Shown here: piece by piece, positions 26,220-36,360 of the stretch
Position numbering within the stretch: the first letter of the stretch is position 1
Layout: every line of letters starts with the position of its first letter
NCBI GenBank assembly: GCA_900299185.1
Contig: OMIV01000190.1
Span: forward strand, 1 to 64,000
Reading direction: 5' to 3'
DNA length: 64,000 nucleotides
DNA from: Planctomycetaceae bacterium
GTDB lineage: Bacteria; Planctomycetota; Planctomycetia; Planctomycetales; Planctomycetaceae
Notes under the pieces: generated by a model
What the model was told of the DNA's origin: nothing
Seen by the model: only the letters and a program-made list of their open reading frames with translations
The model's database searches: none
Position numbers and translations under genes: made by a program

Positions 26220-28052
26220 CTAGGCAGCAGTTGGAGCAGCATCAAACATCTTCGTAACCAGCGATGTATCTGGAGGCGTCGTCAACAAAGTAACAAAAAC
26301 ACCAACAAGTGCGGACGCCGACATCCCCCATAGAATTGGATCGAATCCCAAGAAGTAAAATGGACGAACGGAGCTAATAACTCCAATTTTGGGATCGGGC
26401 ATGAACGATCCCGCCACATAGAAGGCAATCAATGTGCCACCTCCGGCCACCATGGCAGCGATACATCCCGAAGAGTTTGCTCGTCGCCAATAACAAGCCA
26501 TTAGCGACGGAATCACGAAAGTCACCGCTCCTCCGGTCCCGCTGAATACAACGAAAACCTGAAGATACGGGACCGGTTTGACGTTCATGGCGAAGGCGAA
26601 TATCCCGACAAGAATCATCGTGATATACGTCAATCGGCGGATCTCCGAATTGGTTGCATGAGGTCGAATGAAACGCTGGAAAATGTCTCTCACAATTCCC
26701 GATGCAATCACTACGAGATAGCCACTGACCGTTGCCATTACAGCTCCAAAAGGAGCAGTGAGAACCAATCCTGCTAGCAATGAACCGGCGGGTAGTCCGC
26801 CAGTCAACAAGAGCGTTAGACGAGGAATAATCTCATCAGACTTACCGGCAGGTAGACTCGGTATTAGCGATCGTCCGCAGATACAAATCATGATCAACGG
26901 GATGTAGATCAAGAGATTGTAGCCGCCGAGTAAGAAGATCGACTTGCGTATGTGAGCGGTGCTCTTAGAGGCCATCACCCTAACGATGCTCGCCGGCGAA
27001 CCAATCCCAGCAAAGACCCACACCATGAAGAACGAGATACCTAAAGTTATTGGCATAAACTCGCGGCCGTCGGCTGAATAACCAGGTCCAAATGCGTATG
27101 CAGCACCAATAACCTCGTCGGGGTCGACTGATACCTTCTGCTGAATCGCCGTCAGAGTCGCTTGCTCTAATCCTCCTGCCGCAGGAATCGCCAAGACCGC
27201 TAAGAGGACAACACCAAATAGCATCATCACACTCTGGAACAGGTCCGTCCAAACGGCTGCAAGGAATCCGCCAATCAAGGTGTAGCCGACGACGGTCAGT
27301 CCAAAAATCACCAAGCCCATTAAATAGAGCCAATCAAATGGTTCTGCGGCTGCTGCAATCGCCTTTCCATGTGTCTTGAAATCGTCCTTCGTCAGGAGCT
27401 TCGATATTTCCGCCTTGAACTCTGCATCACTGTTGAATGGCTTACCGACTAATGGCGTCAAAGTATCAATCACGTTTTCAGCAACGCTCTGCTTCCTCAG
27501 TAACTCAATACCAGAAGGCTTCAGTTCGTACTGATTGAGATCTTCGCTTAGTGCGATCACACCCGAATTCGGCCACGCAATCTTCATGATGAGCGCACCG
27601 GCTTTGAATTGGGCGATCATCATCGAAGTCATGAACGTGAGTACGAAGACCAAAGCGACAAGCCCAACTGCGGGACTATTGAACCGCTCACGGAATAGGT
27701 CAGGAACAGTTACCGCACCAGTACGACGAGAAAGCTGAGCGAGCCGCTTGCCCACAACTCCAAAACCAGTCAGCGGCACGACCATATAACCCGCAATCCA
27801 CAGGGCGACGATCCAGCCATGTGAGTACACCAGCGAAGGGAAGCCCATAAACGTGCCACCGCTTTGGACAGTGGCAGTTAGAGCCAGTGCCCAGGCCCCT
27901 AAACCGCGATTTCCAAGAAAGTAGCCCTTGAGAAACGCCCCCTTTTGAACGACCCGCTGGGCCACGGCGCCGAGCCAGACGGAAGCAACTATCAGCAACA
28001 CCAGTACGAACAGAGTCCCATATCCGGTTGATGGAGCAACATTAGCCAACAT
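26220..28052 (-). CDS. Sodium:solute symporter, PanF-like
   Basis: The 610-residue product is a sodium/solute symporter (SSS family) with about 13 membrane segments, longer than E. coli PanF (483). It has an extra soluble insertion of about 85 residues (roughly 165-250). Family features are a GYFLGNRGLGAWALALTAT segment in helix 1-2 and the GIGSPASIVRVMASKS region. The ATG at 28052 was chosen because it overlaps the YhdT-like stop by 11 bases; a longer frame to 28136 would run far into that gene. Pairing with a YhdT-like gene suggests PanF (pantothenate) or a close relative, but another solute is possible. Confidence 0.85.
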   Translation of the reverse strand: MLANVAPSTGYGTLFVLVLLIVASVWLGAVAQRVVQKGAFLKGYFLGNRGLGAWALALTATVQSGGTFMGFPSLVYSHGWIVALWIAGYMVVPLTGFGVVGKRLAQLSRRTGAVTVPDLFRERFNSPAVGLVALVFVLTFMTSMMIAQFKAGALIMKIAWPNSGVIALSEDLNQYELKPSGIELLRKQSVAENVIDTLTPLVGKPFNSDAEFKAEISKLLTKDDFKTHGKAIAAAAEPFDWLYLMGLVIFGLTVVGYTLIGGFLAAVWTDLFQSVMMLFGVVLLAVLAIPAAGGLEQATLTAIQQKVSVDPDEVIGAAYAFGPGYSADGREFMPITLGISFFMVWVFAGIGSPASIVRVMASKSTAHIRKSIFLLGGYNLLIYIPLIMICICGRSLIPSLPAGKSDEIIPRLTLLLTGGLPAGSLLAGLVLTAPFGAVMATVSGYLVVIASGIVRDIFQRFIRPHATNSEIRRLTYITMILVGIFAFAMNVKPVPYLQVFVVFSGTGGAVTFVIPSLMACYWRRANSSGCIAAMVAGGGTLIAFYVAGSFMPDPKIGVISSVRPFYFLGFDPILWGMSASALVGVFVTLLTTPPDTSLVTKMFDAAPTAA

Positions 28053-28392
28053 GCTTTTCGCCCTCCCCGGATTCGGCAGCCTGGGCTGCAGCAAACACAT
28101 CGTCGTCGTCAGCCAACTCTTCGCCGAGGTCTGCATCTTCCATCACGTAGAAAGCGAAAATGGCGCCAACAACAAAACTCGCCAGCCATGGCAGCACAAT
28201 TCCCCAGAAGACCCACTCGGGAAACGCAACACCCGCAAACAACTTCACGAACTTCAGTTCGCTCTTCGAATCAAAACCCAGCCGATAGCAGGTATAGACA
28301 GTGTAGGTCAGAGCAATCGCAGTGATGGACAACACTGCCACCACTTCACGGCGCGTTGAGCGAACCACGGGATCTTCAAGAGACGAAGACAT
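28042..28392 (-). CDS. yhdT: YhdT/DUF997-like small membrane protein
   Basis: The 116-residue product has two membrane helices (about 15-38 and 55-85) and an acidic C-terminal tail, as in the YhdT/DUF997 proteins that precede panF in many bacteria. The ATG at 28392 is preceded by GGAG at good spacing; the longer frame to 28548 starts in non-coding sequence. The stop overlaps the symporter start, a clear sign of coupled translation and of a two-subunit system. The partner role of YhdT in solute uptake is not established. Confidence 0.8.
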   Translation of the reverse strand: MSSSLEDPVVRSTRREVVAVLSITAIALTYTVYTCYRLGFDSKSELKFVKLFAGVAFPEWVFWGIVLPWLASFVVGAIFAFYVMEDADLGEELADDDDVFAAAQAAESGEGEKHVG

Positions 28393-28616
28393 GCATTCTC
28401 CATGTGCGAGATCAATGTCGTTGCTTAATAACGATCGCTCAGGATTGTAATCACGCATCGATGATTGCCGCTCATTATGAGCGAGAAATTCTTTGAATCG
28501 CACATAGAGCCGGAGAGTGTCAGTAAAACTCCACTTCAAGTATTCCAATACTCAATTTGAATCAACAAATGACGAAGTCCGAGGATCGAAACATAATTAT
28601 CAAGATTCAAATGAAA

Positions 28617-28642
28617 GAGACCCGCCATTTGGCGGGGCTCTA
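28617..28642 (-). terminator. Probable Rho-independent terminator of the von Willebrand A gene
   Basis: Read on the minus strand, GAGCCCCGCCA and TGGCGGGTCTC form a stem (7 G/C-rich pairs, one mismatch, then three more) with a 2-base loop, followed by the T-rich TTTCATTTG. It sits about 30 bases after the stop of the minus-strand VWA gene. Confidence 0.7.
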
Positions 28643-28667
28643 AGTGAATCAAGCCAGAGGAAAAAAA

Positions 28668-30602
28668 TTACAGACGCGGCTTTTGGCGAGGCCCCATCAT
28701 TTGCTTCTTCTGTCCCGGCTTCTTGGGATCATCTTCGTCAGCGAATTGAACGACCTTGCGATTAGCTGCCTCTGCGGCGCGACGCTCGATCTCTTCATAG
28801 TCACGACGTTCTTCAACCCACTCCCAACCCATTGGCTCTCGCAGTTCTCGCTCAGCCAAATCAGCCCAAGGAGTCCCAGGATGCTCATCCACGACACGGG
28901 AGAGATACTCAGTCGCTTTGGAAACCAACTTCTTGACGCTCGGTCCAGCCGAAATGTCTTTCGACGGTTTCATGTTCCAGGTGTTGCTGCCTTTATTCGC
29001 GAAGGGCTTAGGAGCAACCTTCATTTGAGCCATCAGGATGTTGTAGCCCTGGGCACGTGCTTGCAACGCCAACGCTCGGCCATAAGCCAAGTCAAACGAC
29101 GCTCGCCAGCGAGGCTCCTTAACCTTCGGACGATCCTTCTCGCCTGGTTCCAAACTCTTTACGACCTCATTGACGAGGTACTCCAACTCAACGACTTGGC
29201 GTTGAGCAGCTGTGGCGGCGGTTCGTAGTGCATTGTCGGAATCCGCTCTGAATGTCAGCGACGGCACTCCAACTCGCTTGTTGGAAGCTTGGAAGTCCCG
29301 TGTCTTTTCTGCAGTTTCAACGAGTGCTCGCTTCGCCCCGTTCTTTTTCAATTCCTGCAGGTAAACAGCCTCTGGCCGGTAGTCAGGCAAGTAGTTTCGC
29401 ATCACCGCAAAGTCGAACCGACCGTTGCGATGATCGTCGGTGATCAAATAGAGGCCGCCCGTTTCAGCACAAATTCGAGTGAGATGATACGGACCAAGTC
29501 CGGAAGACAGACGGGATAGATCGACACCAGTCGCTCCCCAGAATGGAAGATCCACGACTTCTTGGCGGATCGACTCAGGGCCTTGATCAATCTCAACGTC
29601 CTCGTCGAAGGTTCCGTTCTTATCCTTGTACTGCCAGCGGACGTAGCCCTTCTGACGACCAAAAGGAGAGGCATGAGCGATCGCAAAGACCTTAATACCA
29701 GCAGCGACATAGCTCGCTGAGACCTTCTCAAGCTTTTCAAGGTCATCGCCACGCTCGTCAGTCGTCAAAATCACCATAACATTGTGACGAGGGGTCATCG
29801 TGCGAAAGCGGCGATAGCGTTCCACGACTTTGCCGAGAGCATCGAAGATATTCTCGATGCCGGAGTCGTCTTCGCGCATCTCCATTACGAGCTTTTTCGC
29901 TTCCTCAACGTCGTTTGTAGGCTCGGCTCCATAGAAATGGACGTCCTTGCCAAAACCTACAACCGCCGTCTTCAGATGCTGATTCTGATTGGGATCTAAA
30001 GCTGCCAACTGGCCATAAATGTTGGCAAACCGGGTCGTGATCTGCTCACGTCGCAACTTCATTGAAGGCGACTCGTCAAACAACCAAATAACTAGCGTTG
30101 GACGCTCACGAAGATTGTTGATGATTTCGAAAGTGACCCGATCGAGTGATCCTTCGACACCGCCCGTTCGCTCAGCAGTACCGTGCGTTTCAATGTTGGT
30201 CGCAAGCTGACCTTCAGAGACTTGAGGAATCGCCGAAACCGGTGCGCTGTCGATGACCAAGACTTCTTCTTCGATTCGGCGTTGAACCGCTTGTTGAACG
30301 TTTCCACTAACCACAGCAGCTACGGCCTGTGAACCAGCAGACTTAGTACCATCGCCATTATTTCCAACGCGATCAGTGATCGTCGCGTCAAAGCGATAGT
30401 CAAGTTCGGGAGCGGCTTGCTGATCTTCCGCGACAGCGACGATCAGGTTGTCGGGTTCGGCAGCGGAAGTCGCAAACTTGTAACTTCCCAGTGCTACAAG
30501 GATGAGAAGGTGCGCCCCGAGACTGGCCGCCCATGAGGGAATTTCTCGATTTCGAGCGGGGACATCAGCAGGAACTTCTGGAACCGAATTGGTCTCGCTC
30601 AC
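28668..30602 (-). CDS. Membrane-anchored von Willebrand factor A domain protein
   Basis: The 644-residue product has one N-terminal membrane helix (about 27-46) and a large domain outside the membrane. A von Willebrand A domain (about 168-340) carries the metal-ion adhesion motif DESPS (Asp176, Ser178, Ser180) and a later TTDERGDD segment. The C-terminal 250 residues are helical and very basic at the end, with no recognised domain. The start is a GTG at 30602 supported by a strong AAAGGAG site. Planctomycetes carry many such proteins; they probably bind partners or take part in envelope processes. It is a lone gene with its own terminator. Confidence 0.85.
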   Translation of the reverse strand: MSETNSVPEVPADVPARNREIPSWAASLGAHLLILVALGSYKFATSAAEPDNLIVAVAEDQQAAPELDYRFDATITDRVGNNGDGTKSAGSQAVAAVVSGNVQQAVQRRIEEEVLVIDSAPVSAIPQVSEGQLATNIETHGTAERTGGVEGSLDRVTFEIINNLRERPTLVIWLFDESPSMKLRREQITTRFANIYGQLAALDPNQNQHLKTAVVGFGKDVHFYGAEPTNDVEEAKKLVMEMREDDSGIENIFDALGKVVERYRRFRTMTPRHNVMVILTTDERGDDLEKLEKVSASYVAAGIKVFAIAHASPFGRQKGYVRWQYKDKNGTFDEDVEIDQGPESIRQEVVDLPFWGATGVDLSRLSSGLGPYHLTRICAETGGLYLITDDHRNGRFDFAVMRNYLPDYRPEAVYLQELKKNGAKRALVETAEKTRDFQASNKRVGVPSLTFRADSDNALRTAATAAQRQVVELEYLVNEVVKSLEPGEKDRPKVKEPRWRASFDLAYGRALALQARAQGYNILMAQMKVAPKPFANKGSNTWNMKPSKDISAGPSVKKLVSKATEYLSRVVDEHPGTPWADLAERELREPMGWEWVEERRDYEEIERRAAEAANRKVVQFADEDDPKKPGQKKQMMGPRQKPRL

Positions 30603-30835
30603 TGCGGGCTCCTTTCAAACTCTGACTGGATCAGCGGGATTTCCGCGAAGGCAATCTCGCATGAATGTTTGCAAAACACATCAGGAAAGTAGTTTACGAC
30701 TCGAAGTGCAACAACTCTGCATGACCAAGTGCGATGTAGGTTCTGCCAAACTCGATTAAGCCAAACGGCCATGCAGGAACTCTTAAGACGCAGCATAACT
30801 GCCGAGTAACCCGAGATGTTCGCCAAAAAGTTGGA

Positions 30836-31714
30836 CTACAGGCATAGTTTGTCGGCAGGAAAGACCGGACCTTCAACGCACGTGCGGCGATAATCCCAAG
30901 AGCCATCGTCCTGGCGCACTCTCGTGACACAGCTAAAACAGATACCAAAGCCGCACGCCATCGGACTTTCGAGCGACAACCAGCACGGCGTGCCGCGAGC
31001 TTCTGCGATCTTTGCTACCGCAGCCATCATTGGCTCTGGACCGCAGCAGTAGATGGCCTCTGGAGCCTCATCAGTGTCGTAGCTGCGGTTCAACAAATCT
31101 GTCACGAAACCATGATGTCCGTAACTGCCATCATCCGTCGCGACTCGGACATCTAAGCCATCGAGATGGGTAAACCAGTCCAATGCCGCGAGATGCGACT
31201 TGGACCGAACTCCATAACACATCGTGAGCGACTTCGGACGGACAGCTTCAGGTCGATTGCCAAGTCCGTATTTGCGATAGCCCAGGGCTTCGCGAGCAAC
31301 GGCCCGAAACGGAGTTTGTCCAATACCCCCCGCCACGAGAAAAAGGCGTCGTCCGTCAGCGACCGGAAAGCCATTGCCAAGCGGCCCCCACAATTCAACG
31401 GGATCTCCGGCGGCCCAGGTCGTCATTAACTGAGTCATTTTACCGACGACTAGGTATGCAAAGTCGATGCCGGCAGGTTCACCGCTGGGTCCGCAATAAA
31501 CATCAAGCAACGCGAACGGTCGGCCCAGAATTGGATCTGCCACGCGGGGGTCACGGATCATGAAGAACTGGCCCGGAACAATTTGTCGAGCAATCTCCGG
31601 ACACTCGATCCGCAGGCGGTACGTGTCCTTCGCCAGTGGCTCTTGCTCGACAACTTTTCCAATCAAGTGAGCAGCGGAGTTCACCAACCCGACCATTCCG
31701 TTCGGTTCGCTCAT
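30836..31714 (-). CDS. pyrK: PyrK-type dihydroorotate dehydrogenase electron-transfer subunit
   Basis: The 292-residue product shows the ferredoxin-reductase fold with an FAD region (FALLDVY), a GGIGQTPFRAV NAD(P)-binding glycine motif, and a C-terminal [2Fe-2S] loop with the cysteines of MACGFGICFSC and RRTC, the PyrK signature. PyrK passes electrons from the PyrD subunit of dihydroorotate dehydrogenase to NAD+ in pyrimidine synthesis. I chose the ATG at 31714, preceded by AAAGGA; the longer frame from 31756 lacks a site. A pyrD is not seen in the window, so its partner lies elsewhere. A sulfur- or ferredoxin-linked reductase of the same fold is the alternative. Confidence 0.85.
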   Translation of the reverse strand: MSEPNGMVGLVNSAAHLIGKVVEQEPLAKDTYRLRIECPEIARQIVPGQFFMIRDPRVADPILGRPFALLDVYCGPSGEPAGIDFAYLVVGKMTQLMTTWAAGDPVELWGPLGNGFPVADGRRLFLVAGGIGQTPFRAVAREALGYRKYGLGNRPEAVRPKSLTMCYGVRSKSHLAALDWFTHLDGLDVRVATDDGSYGHHGFVTDLLNRSYDTDEAPEAIYCCGPEPMMAAVAKIAEARGTPCWLSLESPMACGFGICFSCVTRVRQDDGSWDYRRTCVEGPVFPADKLCL

Positions 31715-31805
31715 GTCTGCAAAATCCTTTCGATTGAGAAGCTCCTCGGCAGTCATCCATCACAACATTGAGCGACAGAACCGCGTCCCGAAATCCATCA
31801 AGATC

Positions 31806-33014
31806 CTATCGACGTTTACGAGGCGTTCGTCGGTCAGCTGTCTTCTTGGCAAACAAAGATTTCTTCCCGGAAAAAACTCGCTGAGCAGGACGACGCCCCT
31901 CGGTCGATTCCTCCGTCTTTCGACCGCCTCGAATACTCGAACGTCCCGTCGTAGGCCGATCCGGTTTTGGTCGAACAGGAGCAGGACGGCCAGCAAACGC
32001 CGGATGTTTTGTCAGATCGGATAATGGTCCATCGACATCACTGTCAAAATCATCATGCAATCGCGCTGGAGTCAGCGTGTTTCCCAAACGATCCAACCGA
32101 CGTCCCGTCATGTCACGTCGTCCTCGTCGACGAACGGCCGAGACTTCGACGATCGCTGGACGCTGCTCCGCAGATACAGCCGGCTTGGCTTTCGGCTTAG
32201 GCGGCGGCAACGGCAGTTCTTCCGGGATCTGAGCCGCACGAGCCGAGACCGACTGCGATGCATACTTCAACAACAGAGTACGCTCTTGTGGAGTTAACAC
32301 TCGCGCTTGCCCCAGTGGCACATTTTTCAGTCGCAACGGCCCAAAACCCACTCGTTCGAGTTGCATGACTTTATGCCCGACCCGAGCGAACAGCCGGCGC
32401 AGCTCGCGATTTTGACCTTCCAACAAGACGACTTCCAGTACCGAACTTCGTCCCTTCCGCTTCACATCGCGGATGCCTTCCACTTTGAACTTGCCGTCGC
32501 TGAAGTGGATCCCGCGCCGCAGTTGGATGATCGTCTCCGGCGTCGGAGTGCCAGCGACTTGCAAACGATATGTCTTGGGCACGCGAAACTTTGGATGAGC
32601 CAGCCGATAAGCAAGCTCGCCGTCGTTCGTCACCAGAATCAGACCGATGCTGTTTTCATCGAGCCGACCAACGGTGAATAGTCGCCCCGAATTCTTGGGG
32701 AACATATCAACGACGCGAGGCCGACCAGTTGGATCTTCATTGGTGCAGATCAAGCCTTTCGGCTTGTTAACCATGTAGTAGACCTTGCGTTCCGGCCGAA
32801 TCGACTCACCGTCGACTGCAATCTTCTGATCAGGCCGAACACAAGCTCCCAATTGAGTGACCAGCTTGTTGTCGACGGTCACACGGCCCGTCGTTATCAG
32901 CTCTTCGCAGTCGCGCCGCGAACCGACGCCGCACCGAGCCATCATGGCTTGCAGTCGCACCAATTTGGGGTCTGTGCTTTCACTTACAGACGCTTTGACT
33001 TCACGACCCTTCAT
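31806..33014 (-). CDS. RsuA/RluB-family 16S/23S rRNA pseudouridine synthase
   Basis: The 402-residue product has an N-terminal S4 RNA-binding domain (LQAMMARCGVGSRRDCEELI), then the catalytic domain with FTVGRLDENSIGLILVTND (catalytic Asp in GRLD), YRLQVAG and NRELRRLFARVGHKVMQLER. The last 140 residues are an unusual basic, Pro- and Arg-rich tail, probably disordered and RNA-binding. The enzyme modifies uridines in rRNA; RluB versus RsuA cannot be told apart by eye. The ATG at 33014 is preferred over a TTG at 33041. It is divergent from the methyltransferase gene. Confidence 0.9.
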   Translation of the reverse strand: MKGREVKASVSESTDPKLVRLQAMMARCGVGSRRDCEELITTGRVTVDNKLVTQLGACVRPDQKIAVDGESIRPERKVYYMVNKPKGLICTNEDPTGRPRVVDMFPKNSGRLFTVGRLDENSIGLILVTNDGELAYRLAHPKFRVPKTYRLQVAGTPTPETIIQLRRGIHFSDGKFKVEGIRDVKRKGRSSVLEVVLLEGQNRELRRLFARVGHKVMQLERVGFGPLRLKNVPLGQARVLTPQERTLLLKYASQSVSARAAQIPEELPLPPPKPKAKPAVSAEQRPAIVEVSAVRRRGRRDMTGRRLDRLGNTLTPARLHDDFDSDVDGPLSDLTKHPAFAGRPAPVRPKPDRPTTGRSSIRGGRKTEESTEGRRPAQRVFSGKKSLFAKKTADRRTPRKRR

Positions 33015-33402
33015 GCAACACGAAACCTTTCCCGGCACCAAACGCGAAACTCACAAATAACCCCGGCACGAACTTTCGAACCAAGCCAATTCCGCGAAGT
33101 ATAGGCCCCGACCAAACAGAGTCGACTTAGTCAGCCACAGGCGATCAAGCACGAGACCTCGGCAGTCATCCAAGAGGTCAATCAACAACGGGGGCAACTA
33201 CGACTCCCCCCTGCCCTCAGAGGTCAACGTCAATCGAAGCAGATCTCCTGCCGAGCACAACACTCATTGAACCATCAATACCCTGATTCAAGGACGGGGA
33301 AACTGCCGTAGTCTCATTCGAGAATCTTCGCCAAGATCGGAGCATCGGTCAGTTTGCTCGCTCGCTAATCAACTCGGAAAACGAATAGATCAGGACGATC
33401 GC
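33015..33402. other. Divergent intergenic region, no gene supported
   Basis: This region sits between the pseudouridine synthase and methyltransferase genes and should hold both promoters. A short G5/C5 hairpin at 33190-33210 is the only structure seen, and it is too small to name. Confidence 0.4.
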
Positions 33403-34662
33403 ATGGCTTCAGCAGCTCTTCCCACTTCTTCACCAAGTGCCAACGTGAAGTGCCGATCCTGTGGCAAAGTTGGACTGAACAACATCCTTTCGCTCGGCCA
33501 AATGCCCCTGGCGAACACGCTGCTAACCGAAGCTCAGCTCAGCCAAGCAGAACCAACATGGCCATTGGATTTGGAATGGTGCCCTGATTGCTCGCTGGTC
33601 CAAATCGCAGCAAGCGTTCCGCCCGAAAAGATGTTTCGAGATCACGCGTACTTCTCATCGCTATCCGAGTCTCTGGTGAGACAAGCCAAAGAGATCGCTC
33701 ACGATCTGACGGCTGGGCTGCAGCTCAATGCAAACAGCTTGGTGATCGAAGTCGCCAGCAACGACGGTTACCTCTTGCAGTGGTACAAGCAAGCTGGCAT
33801 TCCCGTTCTCGGCATTGAACCAGCTCGCAACATCGCTCGCATGGCCGAAGTTCAGAAAGGCATTCCGACAATCACGGAGTTCTTCAATCGCGAACTCGCT
33901 CAGCAACTGGCCAAAAAGGGGCAAAAGGCTGACGTCATCCACGCGAACAAAGTCCTAACGAACGTGCCGGACCTGAATGGGTTCGTGGCAGGATTTCGAG
34001 AGATCCTTAAACCCGATGGAGTCCTCGTCGCCGAGGTTCCGTACCTGAAAGATCTCATCGACAATGTCGAGTTCGACACCATTTACCACGAGCACGTCTG
34101 CTACTTTTCGCTGACCGCCTTGGACCGACTCTTCCGTCGGCAGGGTCTGATGATCTGCGAAGTCGAACGGTTGCCGACGCACGGCGGTTCGATCCGCATC
34201 TACGCGCGACCTCTCAGCAATATGAGACCAGCGATGTCGGTCGTCCGCATGCTGGCTCAAGAAGACGAATGGGCGTATCGAGAGTCCTACTATCGTCAGT
34301 TCGGCCAGCGAGTTGACGGATTGAGAGACGACCTCGTCGCATTGCTGAAGCGGCTCAAGAGTCAAAACAAGCGAATCGCGGTCTACGGAGCAACGGCTCA
34401 AGGCAGCCTACTCTTGAACTACTTGGGAGTCGGGCCAGATGTCTTGGAGTACGCCGTCGATCGTAACACCATCACTCAAGGCCGCTTCACGCCTGGAATG
34501 CATCTGAAAGTTCACAATCCCGAACAACTCATTCGCGACAAGCCTGACTATTGCTTGCTGCTGAATTGGAACGCCGCTGACGAAGTCCTCGCTCAGCAAC
34601 GTCAATATCGCGAGCAAGGCGGAAAGTTCATTATTCCAATTCCAACTGTCCGGGTGGCGTAG
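33403..34662 (+). CDS. SAM-dependent C-methyltransferase (sugar C-methyltransferase type)
   Basis: The 419-residue product follows the layout of NDP-hexose C-methyltransferases such as TylC3. An N-terminal zinc-binding part has CRSCG (17-21) and CPDCS. A class I methyltransferase core follows with VIEVASNDGYLLQWY (glycine motif variant), GIEPARNIA and DVIHANKVLTNVPDLNGF. The C-terminal domain contains YHEHVCYFSLTALDRLF and a second Rossmann-like VYGATAQGSLLLNYLG. It would methylate a carbon of a nucleotide sugar for surface polysaccharide or lipid. An AGGA site precedes the ATG. It lies 193 bases before hpnH on the same strand, but a shared pathway is not shown. Confidence 0.85.
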   Translation: MASAALPTSSPSANVKCRSCGKVGLNNILSLGQMPLANTLLTEAQLSQAEPTWPLDLEWCPDCSLVQIAASVPPEKMFRDHAYFSSLSESLVRQAKEIAHDLTAGLQLNANSLVIEVASNDGYLLQWYKQAGIPVLGIEPARNIARMAEVQKGIPTITEFFNRELAQQLAKKGQKADVIHANKVLTNVPDLNGFVAGFREILKPDGVLVAEVPYLKDLIDNVEFDTIYHEHVCYFSLTALDRLFRRQGLMICEVERLPTHGGSIRIYARPLSNMRPAMSVVRMLAQEDEWAYRESYYRQFGQRVDGLRDDLVALLKRLKSQNKRIAVYGATAQGSLLLNYLGVGPDVLEYAVDRNTITQGRFTPGMHLKVHNPEQLIRDKPDYCLLLNWNAADEVLAQQRQYREQGGKFIIPIPTVRVA

Positions 34663-34855
34663 GTCGCGATCACTCCCGCAGAGTCCGAACTCGAACTGCG
34701 TTGCAACCGATCGCCATCATCTGGCTGGCAGTCTGCGTTCGAGCTGTTATGACGCCTCTCAATGGCTCGAAACTCGAGCTCATCAACATTCAATCGCCAA
34801 CACACGCGACGCATCATCTCGCATCGCTCATTGAGCCATCATCACGGAGGAATCC

Positions 34856-35992
34856 ATGGCAGTGCCCGTTTCGCAGATGTGGACCGTCGCGACTTACGTC
34901 CTTAAGCAACGTCTGCGAGGCGTCGAGCGTTACCCCTTGGTGCTCATGCTGGAGCCGCTGTTTCGCTGCAATCTGGAATGCGCCGGATGCGGCAAGATCC
35001 AGTACCCCGCCAACATTCTAAAGCAGAACTTGTCCCCCGAGCAGTGCTTCCAAGCCGTTGAAGAATGCGGAGCCCCCATGGTCTCCATTCCCGGTGGTGA
35101 GCCACTGCTTCATCCACAGATTCATGAGATCGTGGAAGGACTGGTGGCCCGGCGGAAATACATCTATCTCTGCACCAACGCGATTTTGTTGGAAAAGCAT
35201 CTCGATCGCTTCAAGCCCTCGAAGTACCTCACGTTTTCAATCCATCTCGACGGACCAAAGGCCGAGCATGACAAGGCCGTTTGTCGAGAAGGCATCTACG
35301 AAATTGCGGTCAAGGCCATCGAAGCCGCCGTTAAGCGAGGCTTTCGAGTTACCACTAACAGCACGCTCTTCAACGACGCCGATCCCGAAACCTATCGTCG
35401 CTTCTTTGACACTCTGATGGGTTTGGGAGTCGAAGGCATGATGGTCTCGCCGGGCTACCCCTATGAGAAAGCTCCTGACCAAGAACACTTCCTGCATCGC
35501 AACGAAACGCACTCTCTGTTTCGCCGCATCTTGAGCAACCCGAAGCGAGGTTGGCGTTTCAACCAATCTCCGTTGTTCCTCGAATTCTTGAAGGGCAACT
35601 GGGATCTGGAATGCACTCCTTGGGGTAATCCAACTTACAACGTCTTTGGTTGGCAGAAGCCCTGTTACTTGATGCAGGAAGGCTACGCTCAATCATTCGA
35701 CGAATTGATGTCGTCGACGGAATGGAATTGCTACGGCCACAAGAGCGGCAACCCTAAGTGCACCGACTGCATGGTGCATTCGGGTTACGAACCGTCCGCC
35801 GTCACAGCCACGTTCGCGTCTTGGAAGGGCTTCTTAAAAACGGCATTGCTAACGATGTTCGGCCCGAACAAGGTCTCTGCCGAGGAACTCGCCAAGGACG
35901 AAGTCCGCAATACCCGTCCGACTCGTTTGCCGATCAACAGCGAAGATTCCCAATTCGAATTCGAACTACCAGTCGTGAATTCGAAGTCTTGA
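34856..35992 (+). CDS. hpnH: HpnH-type adenosylhopane synthase (radical SAM)
   Basis: The 378-residue product is a radical SAM enzyme with the CxxxCxxC cluster motif as CNLECAGC (Cys38, 42, 45), the [16 protein letters not shown]-binding block, and the extended HpnH pattern, for example the opening [20 protein letters not shown] and [13 protein letters not shown]. HpnH adds 5-deoxyadenosyl to diploptene or hopene, giving adenosylhopane, the first step to C35 hopanoids. No squalene-hopene cyclase or other hpn gene is in the window, so the pathway is scattered or partial. A GGAGG site lies just upstream of the ATG. The assignment rests on motif pattern and is confident. Confidence 0.93.
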   Translation: MAVPVSQMWTVATYVLKQRLRGVERYPLVLMLEPLFRCNLECAGCGKIQYPANILKQNLSPEQCFQAVEECGAPMVSIPGGEPLLHPQIHEIVEGLVARRKYIYLCTNAILLEKHLDRFKPSKYLTFSIHLDGPKAEHDKAVCREGIYEIAVKAIEAAVKRGFRVTTNSTLFNDADPETYRRFFDTLMGLGVEGMMVSPGYPYEKAPDQEHFLHRNETHSLFRRILSNPKRGWRFNQSPLFLEFLKGNWDLECTPWGNPTYNVFGWQKPCYLMQEGYAQSFDELMSSTEWNCYGHKSGNPKCTDCMVHSGYEPSAVTATFASWKGFLKTALLTMFGPNKVSAEELAKDEVRNTRPTRLPINSEDSQFEFELPVVNSKS

Positions 35993-36360
35993 CGACTTTC
36001 AACAAGCTGCGTCTCAATCGAACCAATGACGTTCGACGTGATGACGATGCGGCTCGTGAGTGCCGGGAGGCCGTTGAAATCTTCTCGTCACCGGCCGATC
36101 ACGAGCTCGCCCTTCACCGACCACACTGAAACCGAGACGAGAATTCATTTCCGTTTCTCTGCGTCCTCCGCGCCTCTGCGTGAAATCCATGATCACCACG
36201 CCGGAGAGTCGTCGTGCCCTGAATTCGGAACGATCAATCGCAAAGCACATCCAGCCAAGGCGCTCGTTGCGAACGCGATGTGGGCTTCGTCTAATGCCGA
36301 CTCAAAAGTCTGCGTTGAACAGCAACAGCCTCACAACTTCGAGTCAGCAATAGGCAACGA
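35993..36360. other. Intergenic region with dispersed CTCTGCG repeat
   Basis: This region lies between hpnH and a membrane protein gene. It holds a repeat at 36155-36188 and otherwise looks empty; the frames open in it lack credible starts. Confidence 0.4.
36155..36188 (+). repeat. Dispersed CTCTGCG-type repeat, copy 1
   Basis: Three near-tandem 8-9 base units (CTCTGCGTC, CTCCGCGC, CTCTGCGTG) are followed by AAATC. A second copy lies at 62032-62066 in the same orientation. I recall this kind of sequence as intergenic filler in genomes of several unrelated bacterial phyla. Confidence 0.6.

Noticed and set aside
33190-33210. G5/C5 hairpin in the divergent region before the methyltransferase
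   Set aside because: A five-pair stem is too short and no T-run follows.
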